In this document: in pieces, positions 62,257-64,000 of the stretch
How the letters are laid out: the number at the start of each line of letters is the position of its first letter
Position numbering within the stretch: position 1 is the first letter of the stretch
Origin: Cupriavidus pauculus
GTDB taxonomy: Bacteria; Pseudomonadota; Gammaproteobacteria; Burkholderiales; Burkholderiaceae
NCBI RefSeq assembly: GCF_008693385.1
Contig: NZ_CP044065.1
Location: forward strand, 3,224,001 to 3,288,000
Direction: 5' to 3'
Length of the DNA stretch: 64,000 nucleotides
Notes under the pieces: generated by a model
What the model saw: only the letters and a program-made list of their open reading frames with translations
What the model was told of the DNA's origin: nothing
The model's database searches: none
Translations under genes and position numbers: made by a program

Positions 62257-63144
62257 TTACTGCAGGTCGTTGCGCATGATCAGCAGCCACGGCATATGCG
62301 AGTTCGTGAAGGCATCGAGCTTGCCCGAATCGCCGAGTTCGATCACGTCCATCGATACCGACTGCTGCACGTTGCCGCCGATTGCCCGCACCTCGCGCTT
62401 CGCGGGATCGACCTCGACCACGATATCGCAATGCATGGGCGTCGTGCCGAAACCGATTTCCGCGGGATTCTCGAGGTATTTGTCGCGGCCGCGCGCGGCG
62501 CAGACGATGTCGCCGGGGCGGGGCAGGGCGGGGACGGGCTCGATATGGAACGCCGGCGCGGGGAGGATGCCGTCGCGCGCGTCCACCACGTACATCGAAT
62601 GCGACTGGCCGGTCAGGAACTGGCGTTCGTCGAGCCCCGCCTTGCGCATGACCCACGAGATAAACACGGCAGACCAGGCCCACGCGCCCTGCGTGATCTG
62701 CTGGCAGTCCGGCGACCGGCCCACGATATGCCAGTAACGCTGCGCCATCGCGCAGCCCTGCGGCGTGGCCTCCATGCCGGTGCCGTCGGGAAACCGGAGA
62801 CAGCTGGCGTCGCCCGAGGTATCGGACTCCGTATCGGCCGATGCGGTATCGGCGCCTTCGGCGCGATCGCCGCCGGCATCCGCCGAGGGCAGCACGGGAG
62901 GGGGCAGCGGACTGTGCGTCACGCATGCGGTGTCGTCGCGGCCGATGCGCACCACCTGTCCGCCCCAGCGCTGCCACTCCTGCCGCGCGATCTCGACGAT
63001 CCGCTCGCGCTGCGTCGCGCCCGGCGCGGTACGCACGCGTTCGGTATCAGGCAGCGGCGCGGCCTGCGGGCGCGCGGGCTTGATTTCGGTGGCGCAGCCG
63101 CCCAGCACCGCCACGGCGGCGGCGACCGCCAGCCCCTGCAACAT
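62257..63144 (-). CDS. DUF2272 lipoprotein
   Basis: 295 residues from the ATG at 63144, giving a signal peptide with lipobox VLGGC (Cys near residue 17). The DUF2272 domain (residues ~60-290) has QRERIVEIARQEWQRWGG, AWSAVFISWVMRKAGLDE, PRPGDIVCAARG and MHCDIVVEVDP, a papain-like NlpC/P60-related arrangement with Cys/His. The frame stays open through the 12-base repeat at 63169-63228, but starting there gives a repetitive Gln/Arg/Pro extension before the signal peptide, so the shorter start is preferred. Role: possible cell-wall or envelope hydrolase. Confidence 0.8.
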   Translation of the reverse strand: MLQGLAVAAAVAVLGGCATEIKPARPQAAPLPDTERVRTAPGATQRERIVEIARQEWQRWGGQVVRIGRDDTACVTHSPLPPPVLPSADAGGDRAEGADTASADTESDTSGDASCLRFPDGTGMEATPQGCAMAQRYWHIVGRSPDCQQITQGAWAWSAVFISWVMRKAGLDERQFLTGQSHSMYVVDARDGILPAPAFHIEPVPALPRPGDIVCAARGRDKYLENPAEIGFGTTPMHCDIVVEVDPAKREVRAIGGNVQQSVSMDVIELGDSGKLDAFTNSHMPWLLIMRNDLQ

Positions 63145-63168
63145 CCCCCTCAGGCGGGACCGCCCAGC

Positions 63169-63228
63169 CTGTGGAGAAAGCTGTGGAAGGCGATGTGGAA
63201 AGCGCTGTGAATAACGCTGTGGAAATGT
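63169..63228. repeat. Five 12-base imperfect tandem repeats resembling DnaA boxes
   Basis: Units start at 63169, 63181, 63193, 63205 and 63217; each begins (C/A)TGTGGA or CTGTGAA. Unit 4 contains TGTGAATAA, an exact match to the DnaA-box consensus on the other strand; the others differ by one or two bases. They lie between the DUF2272 start and the HU gene. Confidence 0.75.
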
Positions 63229-63388
63229 CGCTGCGGGACGGCGCGGGAGCATGGGAGGCACTTCTGGCGCGGCCCCGGCGAGGCGTGTGCTGGCCTTGTC
63301 CGAGCGCCGTTTTCTGGCGATTGTTGGCAGCCACCGAAGCTCTGCTGCCGCCTGTGCGGTAGTCCACGTGCGACGCACGGGCCACCAC

Positions 63389-63397
63389 TGTGGATAA
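63389..63397. promoter_or_regulatory. Perfect DnaA box
   Basis: TGTGGATAA, the complement of TTATCCACA, 104 bases downstream of the HU stop codon. With the five repeats it makes six DnaA-box-like sites in about 230 bases. Confidence 0.5.
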
Positions 63398-63492
63398 CGT
63401 TCCCCGCCTGGCGCACACCCGCGCCGGATAGGCATCCGGTGGCGGCATGGCGGGGTCAAGCGAATGGGCATGCATCAGCCGCCCAGCCGCGA

Positions 63493-63771
63493 TCACTGAT
63501 TGACGGCGTCCTTGAACTTCTGGCCAGCCTTGAACTTCACGGTCTTTGCTGCTTCGACCTTGATTTCCTCGCCGGTACGCGGGTTGCGGGCCATGCGCTC
63601 GGCGCGCTCGCCCTGGCTGAACGTGCCAAAGCCAATCAGGCTCAGCGTATCGCCCTTGGCCACGGCTTCCATGATGGCGTTCAGGGTTACGTTCAGTGCC
63701 TGCTCGGCCTTGGCCTTGGTCAGACCGTCCACGCCAGCTGCGATTGCGTCGATCAGTTCGGTTTTCGTCAT
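63493..63771 (-). CDS. hupB: HU-family DNA-binding protein
   Basis: 92 residues, typical HU length. MTKTELIDAIAAGVDGLTKAKAEQALN helices, then LIGFGTFSQGERAERMARNPRTGEEI with the DNA-intercalating Pro in the beta-arm, and a Lys-rich end (KTVKFKAGQKFKDAV). It is a nucleoid protein that bends DNA. hupB versus hupA cannot be distinguished with certainty. Confidence 0.93.
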   Translation of the reverse strand: MTKTELIDAIAAGVDGLTKAKAEQALNVTLNAIMEAVAKGDTLSLIGFGTFSQGERAERMARNPRTGEEIKVEAAKTVKFKAGQKFKDAVNQ

Positions 63772-64000
63772 GCTTCACTCCGTATCGAGTTGAAAAAACA
63801 CAGACGTCCCGCCCCGGCGGATCCGGCTGGAACCCGCCTCGGCAAAGACGCCGCGGGCAACATCATACCGTGTCGGGCAAGGCGCACCGGGACGAGAATG
63901 TACGGATTGGTATCCGGCCCTTCTGGAGCGGTCCGGTTTGCCATACGTTTGGGGGCGGTTTTGGTGGACCGTGGAGCGATCAGGAAGGCGGTATACGCGC
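63772..64000. other. Upstream region of the HU gene to window end
   Basis: 229 bases. The HU promoter should lie here; TATGAT on the reverse strand (near 63864) is a possible -10. I see no other supported feature. Confidence 0.4.

Noticed and set aside
63169..63228. CRISPR array
   Set aside because: Units are 12 bases, contiguous and without spacers; no cas genes are present.
63169..63771. Replication origin near DnaA boxes and HU
   Set aside because: No dnaA, dnaN, AT-rich unwinding region or rpmH nearby; treated as a DnaA-box cluster only.

Overview
The window looks like a chromosomal segment of a high-GC betaproteobacterium of the Burkholderiaceae, most likely Cupriavidus or a close relative. 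This is inferred from the strong G/C bias at third codon positions, the conserved block topB - thioredoxin - dprA - lysM / def - fmt - lysE - htpX - rsmB - DUF4390 - ntrY-like - response regulator - tRNA-Phe, the abundance of Bug/TctC and TRAP uptake systems, and a GTP-type PEP carboxykinase. No database search was possible; family names come from motifs read in the translations.

Layout. 1-9.3 kb: the 5' part of a Tat-type solute-binding protein divergent from a TctDE-like two-component system; a ChaN lipoprotein / DUF2149 / ExbB-like cluster; an RND efflux permease and its adaptor. 9.3-13.5 kb: MOSC protein, D-2-hydroxyacid dehydrogenase, pckG. 13.5-17.2 kb: a complete TRAP transporter (dctPQM) with an unusually long DctM. 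17.4-22 kb: Cache-type histidine kinase and LuxR-type regulator divergent from cstA-ybdD, with a pair of palindromes between them. 22-24 kb: glycine-zipper protein, a tiny secreted peptide, a LysR regulator. 24-39.2 kb: housekeeping block (topB, dprA, def, fmt, htpX, rsmB, NtrY-like kinase and partner) ending at tRNA-Phe(GAA).

39.2-42.8 kb is a short accessory island beside the tRNA, with visibly lower GC. It carries a two-domain anti-phage dCTP deaminase (AvcD/DCD type), a 74-codon gene translationally coupled behind it, a frame-broken Ntn-hydrolase remnant, very small ORFs, and an imperfect direct repeat at both ends. This is the most interesting part of the window.

42.8-64 kb: LysR divergent from an Old Yellow Enzyme; DMT exporter; glutathione-reductase-like protein; patatin; tripartite tricarboxylate transporter tctCBA; coiled-coil protein; diguanylate cyclase; MFS; LamB-like porin; an orphan TRAP binding protein; rarD; SOS-regulated dinB; panE-like reductase; DUF2272 lipoprotein; HU. 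Most units are nutrient uptake or sensing modules. The regulatory links best supported by sequence are the LexA box before dinB, the paired palindromes before cstA, and LysR-type dyads before two LysR genes.
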